The notes under the pieces are model-generated. The model had not been told where the DNA came from. It was given only the letters and a program-made list of their open reading frames with translations, and ran no database searches. 7,887 nucleotides of DNA, taken from NCBI GenBank assembly GCA_934615645.1, contig CAKTTR010000079.1, forward strand, positions 1 through 7,887, written 5' to 3'. Both the position numbers and the translations under genes were made by a program. Shown here piece after piece: positions 1 through 6,587 of the stretch; the stretch's first letter is position 1; each line of letters starts with the position of its first letter. This DNA is from an uncultured Oscillospiraceae bacterium (GTDB taxonomy: Bacteria > Bacillota > Clostridia > Oscillospirales > Oscillospiraceae).

Positions 1-400
1 TTTTTATATTATATCATGAAATTAGAACGATTCCAGTAGGGAAGCTATCATCGCATTGCTTTATTGCGGAAATCATGCTGTTCTGTTGCTGAATTGTGAA
101 ATCGCACATAAAAAACGCGCAAAATACTACAAGATCACCATAGCACCTACCGCCACGTGCCCGCTTTCTCAAGCAGTCACGCGGAATTTACGAAAGCAGC
201 GTATATATTCGTTAAAAAACTGCAGTTAAACCGACAGCACTTTCTACAGTCTATACCGGGCCCTGTTCTGTTTTCTTTCGGCAAATGCCGCGCGGGGATT
301 GGCTTGTGCAAGCCCTCTAAATCGTTTGTGCATTTTGCCTAAAAAATTTCCTCAAAAATCGTTACTCCCTCCAAACTCAACTTTTTTGATGAAATAATCA

Positions 401-429
401 TTGCATTAGACCTTATCTAATGTTATAGT
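401..429 (+). promoter_or_regulatory. Candidate promoter with palindrome in the spacer
   Basis: TTGCAT (401-406) and TATAGT (424-429) are separated by 17 bp, which is sigma-70/sigma-A geometry with a weak -35 and a good -10. The spacer is almost filled by the perfect inverted repeat CATTAGA-CCTTA-TCTAATG (404-422). A further outer repeat ATTGCA (400-405) / TGCAAT (432-437) brackets the -10. A dimeric regulator bound there would sit on the promoter. A transcript from here would carry a leader of about 320 nt before the methyltransferase gene. No regulator gene is in view, so its identity is unknown. Confidence 0.35.
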
Positions 430-527
430 AGTGCAATACAAGGGTATTTTATTCGTTTTCGTATGAGACGCTGCGGCTTGCGGCGGCGCAATCTTAACGT
501 TTTCTTAATGGCGAACCTTATTTTGTG

Positions 528-543
528 ATATTGTCTACAATAT
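528..543. promoter_or_regulatory. Perfect palindrome ATATTGT-CT-ACAATAT, possible operator
   Basis: Two perfect 7-bp arms are separated by 2 bp (528-534 and 537-543). The core TTGTCTACAA is the sort of dyad bound by small dimeric helix-turn-helix repressors, but I cannot assign a family. It lies about 110 bp upstream of the best promoter candidate (650-678). It has no U-tract and is too AT-rich to make a good terminator. Confidence 0.3.
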
Positions 544-649
544 TACAGTTATCAGCGATTACCATAGGTATAATAGCCAACATTTTGTAGGTGCTTGCCG
601 AATGCTTTCAGGTAGTATTCCAAATTTTAGCTGGTTTCAGTTTTTCTTA

Positions 650-678
650 TTGCTATTATTCGCCGCATCACCTATAAT
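650..678 (+). promoter_or_regulatory. Probable promoter of the methyltransferase/radical SAM cassette
   Basis: TTGCTA (650-655), an exact 17-bp spacer and a consensus TATAAT (673-678) make this the best sigma-A-type promoter in the leader. Transcription would start near 685, about 75 nt before the methyltransferase start codon. The palindrome at 692-710 would then fall just downstream of the start site, where a bound repressor could block initiation or early elongation. Confidence 0.55.
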
Positions 679-691
679 TTTTACAGGAGTT

Positions 692-710
692 ATATGCAGA
701 GATTGCATAT
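692..710. promoter_or_regulatory. Perfect palindrome ATATGCA-GAGAT-TGCATAT, probable operator
   Basis: Two perfect 7-bp arms are separated by 5 bp, the same 7-5-7 geometry as the dyad at 404-422 although the sequence differs. It starts about 14 bp after the -10 of the promoter at 650-678, a typical place for a repressor roadblock. In RNA it could form a weak AU-rich hairpin. It also overlaps the first codons of the short ORF at 694-762. Confidence 0.4.
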
Positions 711-762
711 GGTAGTTTTACACAATACAAACCACAAAAACCACAGGAGGAACCACACATGA
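694..762 (+). CDS. Possible 22-codon His/Asn-rich leader ORF
   Basis: An ATG at 694 opens 22 codons ending in TGA at 760-762, which overlaps the ATG (759-761) of the methyltransferase gene as ATGA. The predicted peptide has five His (residues 5, 10, 14, 17, 21) and four Asn, and no family I recognise. AGGAG (685-689) lies only 4 nt before the ATG, a short spacing. If transcription starts near 685 that site would be at the extreme 5' end, so translation would need the upstream promoter or a leaderless start. The last codons contain the AGGAGG used by the next gene. It may be a coupling leader peptide or a chance frame; chance is more likely. Confidence 0.2.
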   Translation: MQRLHMVVLHNTNHKNHRRNHT

Positions 763-1799
763 CATCATTGGAAAGAGTTGTCGCGGTCCTGAACCACCAG
801 GAGCCTGACCATGTCCCTGCTTATCCGCTGTGCAACAGCAACTCCCGGATCTACACGGGCATCGACTACGCTGAATGGACCCTGAACGAAGAAAAGTGCG
901 CCGAATCCATCATCAAAGCCACGGAAGAGCTGGGGCTGGACGTCATCTGCTCCCTCGTCGACCTCTCCGTTGAGGCCGCTGACTGGGGCATGAAGATGCG
1001 CTACCCGACCGACGCCGCTGCTGGCCCGGATACGAAGGAGCACTTCATCACCAAGCCTGAGGACTTTGACAAGGTCGTCCGCCTCGACCCGCGCAAGACC
1101 CGCCGGATGAGCGGCCACCTGAAGCTGGTCAAGATGCTCTACGACGCCAAGGGCAAGGATACCCCCATCGTCGCCTTCGTCTTTGGCCCCCTGGGCATCC
1201 TGAGCATGATGACGGGCCTGGCTCCCATGTTCAAATTCCTGCGCAAGTGCCCGGACCAGGTCCACAAGGCCCTGCACAACATCACCGACACGCTGCGTGA
1301 CTACTGCACGGCCCTGATCGAAGAATCCGGCTGCCATGCGATCATGTTCGATACTCTCTACGCCTCCCAGACGATCATGCGCGCCTCCATGTGGGACGAG
1401 TGGGAAGGCCCGTACATTCAGGAGCTGGCCGAGCTGGTCCACGGCAAGGACACCATGGTCATGATCCACAACTGCGGCGACGGCATCTACTTCAAGGAGC
1501 AGATCGAGCGTATGCATCCGCAGGCCATCTCCACCCTCTTCCTCCCGCCCGACTGCAAGACGATGGAAGAGTGCAAGGAAAAGTATGGCGATCAGATCAC
1601 CATCATTGGCAGCATCCCGCCCTCCAATATCGTCACCGATACGGAAGAGCAGATCCGCGCCGAGTGCCGCCGCGAGATGGACGCCTATAAAAAGAACGGC
1701 GGCTTCATCCTCTCCACCGGCTGCGAATATCCGGCCCAACTGCCCGACCATTACGCCCGTGTCATCGTCGAGGAAGCCAGAACCTACGGTAAGTATTGA
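759..1799 (+). CDS. MtaA/CmuA/UroD-family zinc methyltransferase-like protein
   Basis: This 346-residue protein belongs to the uroporphyrinogen decarboxylase superfamily (TIM barrel), on the methylcobamide:thiol methyltransferase branch (MtaA, MtbA, CmuA). His237-x-Cys239-Gly, in the strand MIHNCG, and Cys322, in STGCEYP, reproduce the His-x-Cys...Cys zinc site by which that branch activates a thiol for methyl transfer from a corrinoid. The N-terminal Arg-rich substrate motif of true heme-pathway HemE is absent, so heme synthesis is unlikely. Length is normal for MtaA-type proteins. The start is set by AGGAGG at 745-750, 8 nt before the ATG. The radical SAM gene follows after 20 bp. No corrinoid protein, substrate methyltransferase or corrinoid-reactivation gene is nearby, so the methyl donor and acceptor are unknown; coenzyme M itself is unlikely in a Firmicute. 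A cytosolic role is inferred, since there is no signal peptide or membrane segment. Confidence 0.85.
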   Translation: MTSLERVVAVLNHQEPDHVPAYPLCNSNSRIYTGIDYAEWTLNEEKCAESIIKATEELGLDVICSLVDLSVEAADWGMKMRYPTDAAAGPDTKEHFITKPEDFDKVVRLDPRKTRRMSGHLKLVKMLYDAKGKDTPIVAFVFGPLGILSMMTGLAPMFKFLRKCPDQVHKALHNITDTLRDYCTALIEESGCHAIMFDTLYASQTIMRASMWDEWEGPYIQELAELVHGKDTMVMIHNCGDGIYFKEQIERMHPQAISTLFLPPDCKTMEECKEKYGDQITIIGSIPPSNIVTDTEEQIRAECRREMDAYKKNGGFILSTGCEYPAQLPDHYARVIVEEARTYGKY

Positions 1800-1819
1800 T
1801 TTTCGGGAGGTAGCAGTCC

Positions 1820-2875
1820 ATGTTTGAAACTCCCATGGCCAGTGTCGCCCTCAAGACGATCCTGGAAAAGGCCTGGAGCGGTGTTCGCATGAGCCGCAGC
1901 AATCTGCGGTATCTGCTGAGCATCGACGAGCACAGTCTGTTCTCCAAGTACATCCGGCAAAGCGCCGCCATGCTGACCCGGCTGTGGACGGAAAATTCCG
2001 CGGCCATCCTCGGCTCCATCGGCATCGAGATCTCTCCCTGCCCCGGCGGCTGCCGCTTCTGCTCCTTCGGCTATGAGCACACCGATTTTGAGCCCTACCG
2101 GATGGACAAAGCCACGCTGGCGCATAAAATTCAGGAGTTTTGCGCCCATGATGACGTCTACGGCATCGTCCTGGTCACGATGCACAATTACGACCAGGAC
2201 TTCCTGCTGGAGATGACCCGCTGCGCGCTGGACACAGTTCCCCACGGCACGCAAGTGTGGCTGAACATCGGCGACAGCGACCCAGACTTCCTCCAGCAGG
2301 CGGCCGCCATGGGTGTGGAAGGCATCTACCACGTCTGCCGTCTCCGCGAGGGGACGGACACAGAGCTGCGCCCGGAAGACCGCATCGCGACGATGCGCCA
2401 CGCCAAGGAGGCCGGCCTCAAGGTCTTCACCTGCTGCGAGCCCATCGGCCCGGAGCACACGGTGGATGAGCTGGTCAACAGTGTCTTCCTCGCCATCGAC
2501 CTGGGGCTGGATATCAACGCGGCCATGCCGCGCGTCGCCGTCCCCGGTTCGCCGATGGCGCACCTGGGCACGATCAGCCCGGAGCGCCTGGCCCACATTG
2601 TGGCGTGCATCACGCTGGCGTTCTGTAACGTCGGCCACCCGTTTATGATGGTCCATGAGCCATCCCTGCCCGGCCTGCAATGCGGCGCCAACCTCATCAT
2701 GGCAGAGTCCGGCTCCAACCCGCGCGACAGCGCCCAGGATACCTCTGGGCACCGCGGTATGGATATGGCCCAGTGCCGTCAGATGCTCTTTGACGCCGGG
2801 TTTGACTATCTCCGCCGCGGCAATATGCGCAAGATCCCGCTGACAGCGGAATACCTCCAGCAGTGCGCCAAATAA
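1820..2875 (+). CDS. BioB/HydE/PylB-like radical SAM enzyme of unknown product
   Basis: This 351-residue protein has the radical SAM signature Cys74-x3-Cys78-x2-Cys81 (CPGGCRFC), preceded by the beta strand GSIGIEIS, which binds a [4Fe-4S] cluster and S-adenosylmethionine. The following barrel resembles biotin synthase: residues 145-235 match its order of a strand, an AGL-type helix, the RIATMRHAKEAGLKVF segment and a PIG turn, and GANLIMAESGS (289-299) matches the late AGANSI strand. Cysteines at the BioB [2Fe-2S] positions are not convincingly present (only Cys205-Cys206 lie near one), so it is not a standard biotin synthase; HydE, PylB or an uncharacterised branch fits better. GGGAGG at 1805-1810 fixes the ATG start. 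It lies 20 bp after the MtaA-like gene, in one operon. The N-terminal 60 residues are helical and Arg/Lys-rich, of unknown role. By family it would be oxygen-sensitive and cytosolic. Confidence 0.85.
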   Translation: MFETPMASVALKTILEKAWSGVRMSRSNLRYLLSIDEHSLFSKYIRQSAAMLTRLWTENSAAILGSIGIEISPCPGGCRFCSFGYEHTDFEPYRMDKATLAHKIQEFCAHDDVYGIVLVTMHNYDQDFLLEMTRCALDTVPHGTQVWLNIGDSDPDFLQQAAAMGVEGIYHVCRLREGTDTELRPEDRIATMRHAKEAGLKVFTCCEPIGPEHTVDELVNSVFLAIDLGLDINAAMPRVAVPGSPMAHLGTISPERLAHIVACITLAFCNVGHPFMMVHEPSLPGLQCGANLIMAESGSNPRDSAQDTSGHRGMDMAQCRQMLFDAGFDYLRRGNMRKIPLTAEYLQQCAK

Positions 2876-2891
2876 CAGGCCGCCTGCCGCA

Positions 2892-3308
2892 TATGTTCCC
2901 GGGCGCAAATCCCGCCCGGCCAACATAAAGACTCCTTACACAACGCGAAGAACCGGCTGCAAGCGTGGCTTGCAGCCGGTTCGAGCTTCTCAAACGAGAC
3001 CCGCTTCGCTGGGCTCTCGTTTGAGAGGGGGCTGTAAGCCCCCCTCCCTATGCGGACTTGTCCGCATAGGGAGTTGCACCCTGCTGCGCGCATAATTTCT
3101 GTGCCTTCGGCACAGAAATTCCACACTTGCAGGGCGAGAAGTATTTTCCCCGACGTACACGCCGCCGGAGAAAATAATTTTAACTTTATTTGCGCCGTGC
3201 GCGGCGCAAATTCTGCGAAGCTTTTTGGACAGTATGAACGCCCGCAGTCTCTCTGGGAGGCTGCGGGCATTCTTTCTATTATACCCGTGCGGCTTGCACT
3301 GCCGCGTG
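2892..3308. repeat. Array of about ten near-contiguous perfect or near-perfect hairpins
   Basis: The intergenic region between the radical SAM gene and aspS is almost wholly made of inverted repeats. Stem spans are 2892-2927 (two-part stem, 7-bp GC core), 2950-2982 (15 bp perfect, loop GTG), 2989-3025 (11 bp plus CCC/GGG across one bulge), 3026-3045 (G/C-rich, one bulge), 3044-3073 (14 bp perfect, loop TT), 3094-3120 (12 bp perfect, loop TTC) nested in CCCTGC/GCAGGG at 3079-3134, 3142-3176 (TATTTTC/GAAAATA plus CC/GG), 3188-3211 (10 bp perfect, loop TGCG), 3240-3268 and 3286-3308. Arms differ from one another, so these are not copies of one repeat. The last two may be terminators. The rest could be a structured RNA, an intergenic mosaic element or palindromic repeat debris. 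Frames crossing it look like artefacts. Confidence 0.8.
3240..3280 (+). terminator. Candidate + strand intrinsic terminator
   Basis: A 12-bp stem (3240-3251 with 3257-3268, one G-T pair, core GCCCGCAG/CTGCGGGC) with a 5-nt loop is followed by the T-rich run ATTCTTTCTATT. It is oriented to end transcription arriving from the radical SAM gene. On the opposite strand no U-tract follows the stem, so it is a poor terminator for aspS, though the hairpin could protect that mRNA's 3' end. Confidence 0.5.
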
Positions 3309-3314
3309 TTTTTT
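3286..3314 (+). terminator. Candidate + strand intrinsic terminator abutting aspS
   Basis: GCGGC (3289-3293) pairs with GCCGC (3301-3305) around a 7-nt loop, extended by two wobble pairs and C3286-G3308, and is followed at once by six T residues (3309-3314). It ends one base before the aspS stop codon on the other strand, so rightward transcription would stop just short of running antisense into aspS. It is the second of two tandem + strand terminator candidates. Confidence 0.5.
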
Positions 3315-3315
3315 C

Positions 3316-5094
3316 TTATTCCTCCGGCGTGACGATGGCGATATGCACTTCGTCCAGCTGCTTCTGCTCTACCGGGGCCGGGGCGTTCATCATGACGTCC
3401 TGGGCGTTCTTGTTCATCGGGAACGGGATGATCTCCCGGATGGAGTCCTCCCCTGCCAGCAGCATGACCATCCGGTCCACGCCCGGCGCGATGCCCGCGT
3501 GGGGGGGCGCACCGTAGGTAAAGGCATTGTACATCGCCGGGAATTTGGCCTTGACGTCCTCCTCACCGAGGCGGACCAGCTCAAAGGCCTTGACCATAAT
3601 ATCCGGCTCATGGTTCCGCACCGCGCCGGAGCTGAGCTCCACGCCGTTGCAGACCAAATCATACTGGAACGCGGTGATGGACAGCGGGTCGACCTCGCCC
3701 CGCTCGGCCTTTTCTAGGATCTCCAGGCCGCCGTTGGGCATGGAGAAGGGATTATGGCAGAATTCCAGCTCGCCGCTCTCCTCGCCGATCTCATACATGG
3801 GGAAATCAACGATCCAGCAGAATTCATAGCGCTCCTTGTCCATATGACCGGGGACCGCCGCGCCCAGCTTCGCCCGCAGGACGCCCGCCGTCTTCTGGGC
3901 CGCCAGCTTCTTGCCCGCCGTCACGCCGACAAAGCAGCCCGGCGTCAGGCCCAGCGCCGCGGTGATCTCCGCCTGCTTTTCCGTCAGGAATTTGGAAATG
4001 CCGCCGGCAAAATTACCGCTCTCGTCGACCTTGAACCAGTAGGGCTTGTTCCCCGCCTGGACCTCGACCTCGTTGCAGAGCTTATCGACCGCCTTCCGCG
4101 CCAGGCTGCAATCCGGCACGACGATGGCCTTGACGGTATTGCCCGCCGCAAAGGGCGCAAACTCGCTGCCTGCGACAAGGGCCGTCATATCCTGCACCTC
4201 CAGGTCGATCCGCAGGTCCGGCTTGTCCGAACCGTAGCGGTCCATGGCATCCCGGTAGGCGATGCGGCGGAACGGCGCATCCGACGCGACATGGTACGCG
4301 CCGTACTTGGCGAAGATCGGCGGCAGCACGTCCTCCAGGACGGCGAAGACATCGTCCTGATCGGCAAATGCCATCTCCATATCCAGCTGGTAAAATTCGC
4401 CGGGGCTGCGGTCGCCGCGGGCGTCCTCATCGCGGAAGCAGGGGGCGATCTGGAAATAGCGGTCAAAGCCCGCCGTCATCAGCAGCTGTTTGAACTGCTG
4501 CGGGGCCTGGGGCAGCGCGTAAAATTTCCCCGGGTGCTTCCGGGCCGGGACGAGATAGTCCCGCGCGCCCTCGGGGCTGGAGGCCGTCAGGATCGGCGTC
4601 GTGATCTCCAGGAAGCCGTGGGCCGTCATCGCCTGGCGCAGCGCCGCGACGACATTGCAGCGCAGCACGATATTATTCTTGACCGCCGGGTTGCGCAGGT
4701 CCAGATACCGGTACTTCAGGCGCACCATCTCGTCGGCGTCCCGGCTGCGGTTGATCTCAAAGGGCAGCTCATTGTGGCGGCAGCGGCCGAGAATCTCGAT
4801 CTTCTCCGGCACCACCTCGATCTCGCCGGTGGCCAGCTTCGGGTTCTTGCTCGCCCGCTCCCGGACGGTGCCCGTCACCGCGATGGTGGATTCTTTGTTG
4901 ACACTCTTGACGATCTGCAGCATCTCCGCCGTCTCGATGACGACCTGGGTCGTGCCGTAGAAGTCGCGGACGACGACGAAGGCAAAATTCGCGCCGACCT
5001 CGCGGACATTCTCCATCCAACCGACGATCTTCACCTGCTTCCCGGCGTCGGCCAGGCGCAGCTCGTTGCACGTATGCGTTCTGGATTGAAACAT
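3316..5094 (-). CDS. aspS: Aspartyl-tRNA synthetase (bacterial type, class IIb)
   Basis: This 592-residue enzyme charges tRNA-Asp with aspartate using ATP in the cytosol. The domain order is the bacterial one: an N-terminal OB-fold anticodon-binding domain (about 1-105), class II core with ARDYLVPAR (178-185) and motif 2 around FRDED (220-224), the bacteria-specific GAD insertion (about 290-420), and motif 3 GIAPGVDRMVMLLAG (534-548). Length is typical. Motif 2 reads DRSPGEFYQLD, one residue longer than the E. coli DRQPEFTQID form. GAGGGA (5106-5101) lies 6 nt before the ATG, and only 23 bp separate it from the hisS stop, so the two are co-transcribed and governed by the upstream T-box. Whether it is discriminating or also charges tRNA-Asn cannot be told here. 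I am confident of the assignment. Confidence 0.97.
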   Translation of the reverse strand: MFQSRTHTCNELRLADAGKQVKIVGWMENVREVGANFAFVVVRDFYGTTQVVIETAEMLQIVKSVNKESTIAVTGTVRERASKNPKLATGEIEVVPEKIEILGRCRHNELPFEINRSRDADEMVRLKYRYLDLRNPAVKNNIVLRCNVVAALRQAMTAHGFLEITTPILTASSPEGARDYLVPARKHPGKFYALPQAPQQFKQLLMTAGFDRYFQIAPCFRDEDARGDRSPGEFYQLDMEMAFADQDDVFAVLEDVLPPIFAKYGAYHVASDAPFRRIAYRDAMDRYGSDKPDLRIDLEVQDMTALVAGSEFAPFAAGNTVKAIVVPDCSLARKAVDKLCNEVEVQAGNKPYWFKVDESGNFAGGISKFLTEKQAEITAALGLTPGCFVGVTAGKKLAAQKTAGVLRAKLGAAVPGHMDKERYEFCWIVDFPMYEIGEESGELEFCHNPFSMPNGGLEILEKAERGEVDPLSITAFQYDLVCNGVELSSGAVRNHEPDIMVKAFELVRLGEEDVKAKFPAMYNAFTYGAPPHAGIAPGVDRMVMLLAGEDSIREIIPFPMNKNAQDVMMNAPAPVEQKQLDEVHIAIVTPEE

Positions 5095-5117
5095 GCTCGT
5101 TCCCTCTTTCTTTCTCG

Positions 5118-6473
5118 TTATTCTAAGATGATCGGCCCCTGATTGGCCTCCGCCATCGTCTCCTGGATGCGGGACGCGGCAGCCTCCGGCGTCAGCGCCT
5201 CCTGCTGGCCGGTGGCCAGGTCCTTGAGGGCGACTGTCCCAGCGGCGATCTCATCCTCGCCCAGCAGGGCGGCGAAGCGGATGCCCATTTTATTGGCGTA
5301 CTGCAGCTTCGCCTTGAATTTCTTCTGCTCGGCGTAGAGCTGCACCCGGATGCCCTGCTGCCGGAATTGGGTCGCCAGTTGGATGGCTGGGGCCATCTCC
5401 TCGCCCATCGGCAGGATGATGACATCGCAGGGCGCCACCGGCAGCGCCGGATTCAGCAGCCCCTGCTCACCCAGGACATAAAACAGCCGCGTCAGCCCGA
5501 TGGAGATGCCGACGCCCGGCAGCTGCCGGTCCGTATAATACTCCGCCAGGTTGTCATACCGCCCGCCGGAGCAGACGGAGCCGATCTCCGGGTGATCCAG
5601 CAGGACCGTCTCGTAAACCGTCCCGGTGTAATAGTCCAGCCCCCGGGCGATGGTCAGGTCCACCGCGAAATTCTCCGCCGGGACGCCGAAGCCCGCCAGC
5701 GACTGCACCACCTGCGTCAGCTCCGCCAGGCCCTGGTCAAAGACCTCGTCTCTGCCCTGGTAAGCAGCCAGCGCCGCCAGGACCTCTTCGTTCGTGCCGG
5801 AGATGGCCATGAAGTCCAGGATGCGCCCGGCCTGCTCCGGATGCAGCTGCAGATCGTCCTCCAAAATCTTGCGGACGTTCTCCGCGCCGATCTTATCCAG
5901 CTTATCCACCGTGCGCATGATATCCCCCGCCACGGCGGAAAGGCCCTGCATGGCATAGAAGCCGTTCAAAATCTTCCGGTTATTCACCCGGATCTGGAAC
6001 CGGCGCAGCCCCAGGGAGCGGAATGTTCTGCAGATGATGGACGGGATCTCCGCCTCGTTGAGGATGGAGAGCTTGCCGTCGCCGATGATGTCGATATCCG
6101 CCTGGTAAAATTCGCGGAACCGGCCCCGCTGGGCCCGCTCGCCCCGGTAGACCTTGCCAATTTGATACCGGCGGAACGGGAACGAGAGCTCGTTATAGTG
6201 CAGCGCCACATACTTGGCCAGCGGCACCGTCAGGTCAAAACGCAGCGCCAGGTCGGCGTCGCCCTTGGAAAAGCGGTAGATCTGCTTCTCCGTCTCGCCG
6301 CCGCCCTTGGCCAGCAGCACGTCCGCCGATTCGATCAGCGGCGTGTCCAGCGGGGTGAAGCCGTAGAGACTGTAGGTCTCCCGCAGGACATGCATCATCC
6401 GTTCCATCTGCATCTGCGGCCCCGGCAGCAGCTCCATAAAGCCGGATAGGGTCCGCGGTTTGATTTTTTCCAT
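5118..6473 (-). CDS. hisS: Histidyl-tRNA synthetase
   Basis: This 451-residue class II synthetase charges tRNA-His. Motif 2 lies in YRGERAQRGRFREFYQADID (109-128), the histidine-specific HisA motif is ARGLDYYTGTVYE (276-288), motif 3 is GVGISIGLTRL (320-330), and residues from about 345 form the C-terminal anticodon-binding domain with DVIILPMG. I chose the ATG at 6473 rather than the in-frame ATG at 6503, because AGAAAGGA sits about 8 nt before 6473 and the first conserved block (LSGFMELLP) begins at residue 9; the longer form would add ten unconserved residues. It is the first gene after the T-box terminator, with about 68 nt of untranslated RNA between them, and aspS follows after 23 bp. 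The LSGFMELLP N-terminus differs from the common PRGTxD start of many bacterial HisRS and suggests a distinct HisRS subgroup. Confidence 0.96.
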   Translation of the reverse strand: MEKIKPRTLSGFMELLPGPQMQMERMMHVLRETYSLYGFTPLDTPLIESADVLLAKGGGETEKQIYRFSKGDADLALRFDLTVPLAKYVALHYNELSFPFRRYQIGKVYRGERAQRGRFREFYQADIDIIGDGKLSILNEAEIPSIICRTFRSLGLRRFQIRVNNRKILNGFYAMQGLSAVAGDIMRTVDKLDKIGAENVRKILEDDLQLHPEQAGRILDFMAISGTNEEVLAALAAYQGRDEVFDQGLAELTQVVQSLAGFGVPAENFAVDLTIARGLDYYTGTVYETVLLDHPEIGSVCSGGRYDNLAEYYTDRQLPGVGISIGLTRLFYVLGEQGLLNPALPVAPCDVIILPMGEEMAPAIQLATQFRQQGIRVQLYAEQKKFKAKLQYANKMGIRFAALLGEDEIAAGTVALKDLATGQQEALTPEAAASRIQETMAEANQGPIILE

Positions 6474-6541
6474 TGCAATGTTCCTTTCTATCGTCTTTGG
6501 CATACGCTGTTTGGTGTTCTGTCGTAATTATAATGTATCGC

Positions 6542-6587
6542 AAAAAAAGAAAGCGCTCCCGTGCCATGCCAAACATGGGACGAGAGC
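6542..6587 (-). terminator. T-box intrinsic terminator upstream of hisS
   Basis: On the minus strand GCTCTCGTCCCATG (6587-6574) pairs with CATGGCACGGGAGC (6568-6555) through 14 positions with one G-U pair and one C-C mismatch, around the 5-nt loop TTTGG. A T-rich tail, including seven consecutive T (6548-6542), follows. The CTCTCGTCCC arm just after a T-box is the common Firmicute arrangement. It stops transcription before hisS when tRNA-Asp is charged. Confidence 0.9.

Larger units (their letters stand above)
1..649. other. AT-rich non-coding region
   Basis: No supported long gene lies in this stretch, which is far more AT-rich than the flanking coding DNA. The only sizeable open frame (157-342) lacks a ribosome binding site and resembles nothing I recognise. 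The region holds two palindromes (404-422 and 528-543), a weak promoter-like pair around 401-429, an isolated TATAAT at 569-574 without a well-spaced -35, and a short GC hairpin GGCTTG-TG-CAAGCC at 301-314 with no U-tract. I see no tRNA, CRISPR array or insertion-sequence end. Confidence 0.6.

Noticed and set aside
157..342. 61-codon plus-strand frame in the AT-rich leader
   Set aside because: GTG start without a ribosome binding site, no recognisable domain, and it lies in sequence with non-coding composition.
765..1751. Long 328-codon minus-strand frame opposite the methyltransferase gene
   Set aside because: An antisense shadow of a GC-rich gene: composition is biased to Asp, Val, His and Ala with no recognisable domain, while the plus-strand product has clear zinc-site motifs.
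759..1799. hemE (heme-pathway uroporphyrinogen decarboxylase)
   Set aside because: The N-terminal Arg-containing substrate motif is missing, and the His-x-Cys...Cys zinc site of the methyltransferase branch is present.
1784..2926. 380-codon minus-strand frame opposite the radical SAM gene
   Set aside because: No motif and no convincing start. The plus strand has the CxxxCxxC cluster motif, a ribosome binding site and operon spacing.
2950..2982. The 15-bp hairpin as terminator of the radical SAM gene
   Set aside because: A very stable stem but followed by GAGCTTCTC with no U-tract; the better terminator candidates are at 3240-3280 and 3286-3314.
2892..3211. CRISPR array
   Set aside because: The hairpins differ in sequence and length, with no constant direct repeat or regular spacer length, and no cas gene is present.
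2806..3517. Frames crossing the hairpin array on both strands (2806-3270 minus, 3050-3517 plus)
   Set aside because: They run through back-to-back palindromes and into aspS or the radical SAM gene, and their translations show no family resemblance.
3754..5142. 462-codon plus-strand frame opposite aspS
   Set aside because: A mirror frame of aspS codons, with low-complexity Arg/Leu/Asp content and no domain; the minus strand encodes an unmistakable AspRS.
5367..6449. 360-codon plus-strand frame opposite hisS
   Set aside because: Antisense shadow of hisS with the same Arg/Gln/Asp bias and no motifs.
6527..6534. TATAAT-like box between the T-box terminator and hisS (ATTATAAT)
   Set aside because: The sequence is self-complementary and AT-rich, but no acceptable -35 is found 16-18 bp upstream on the minus strand.
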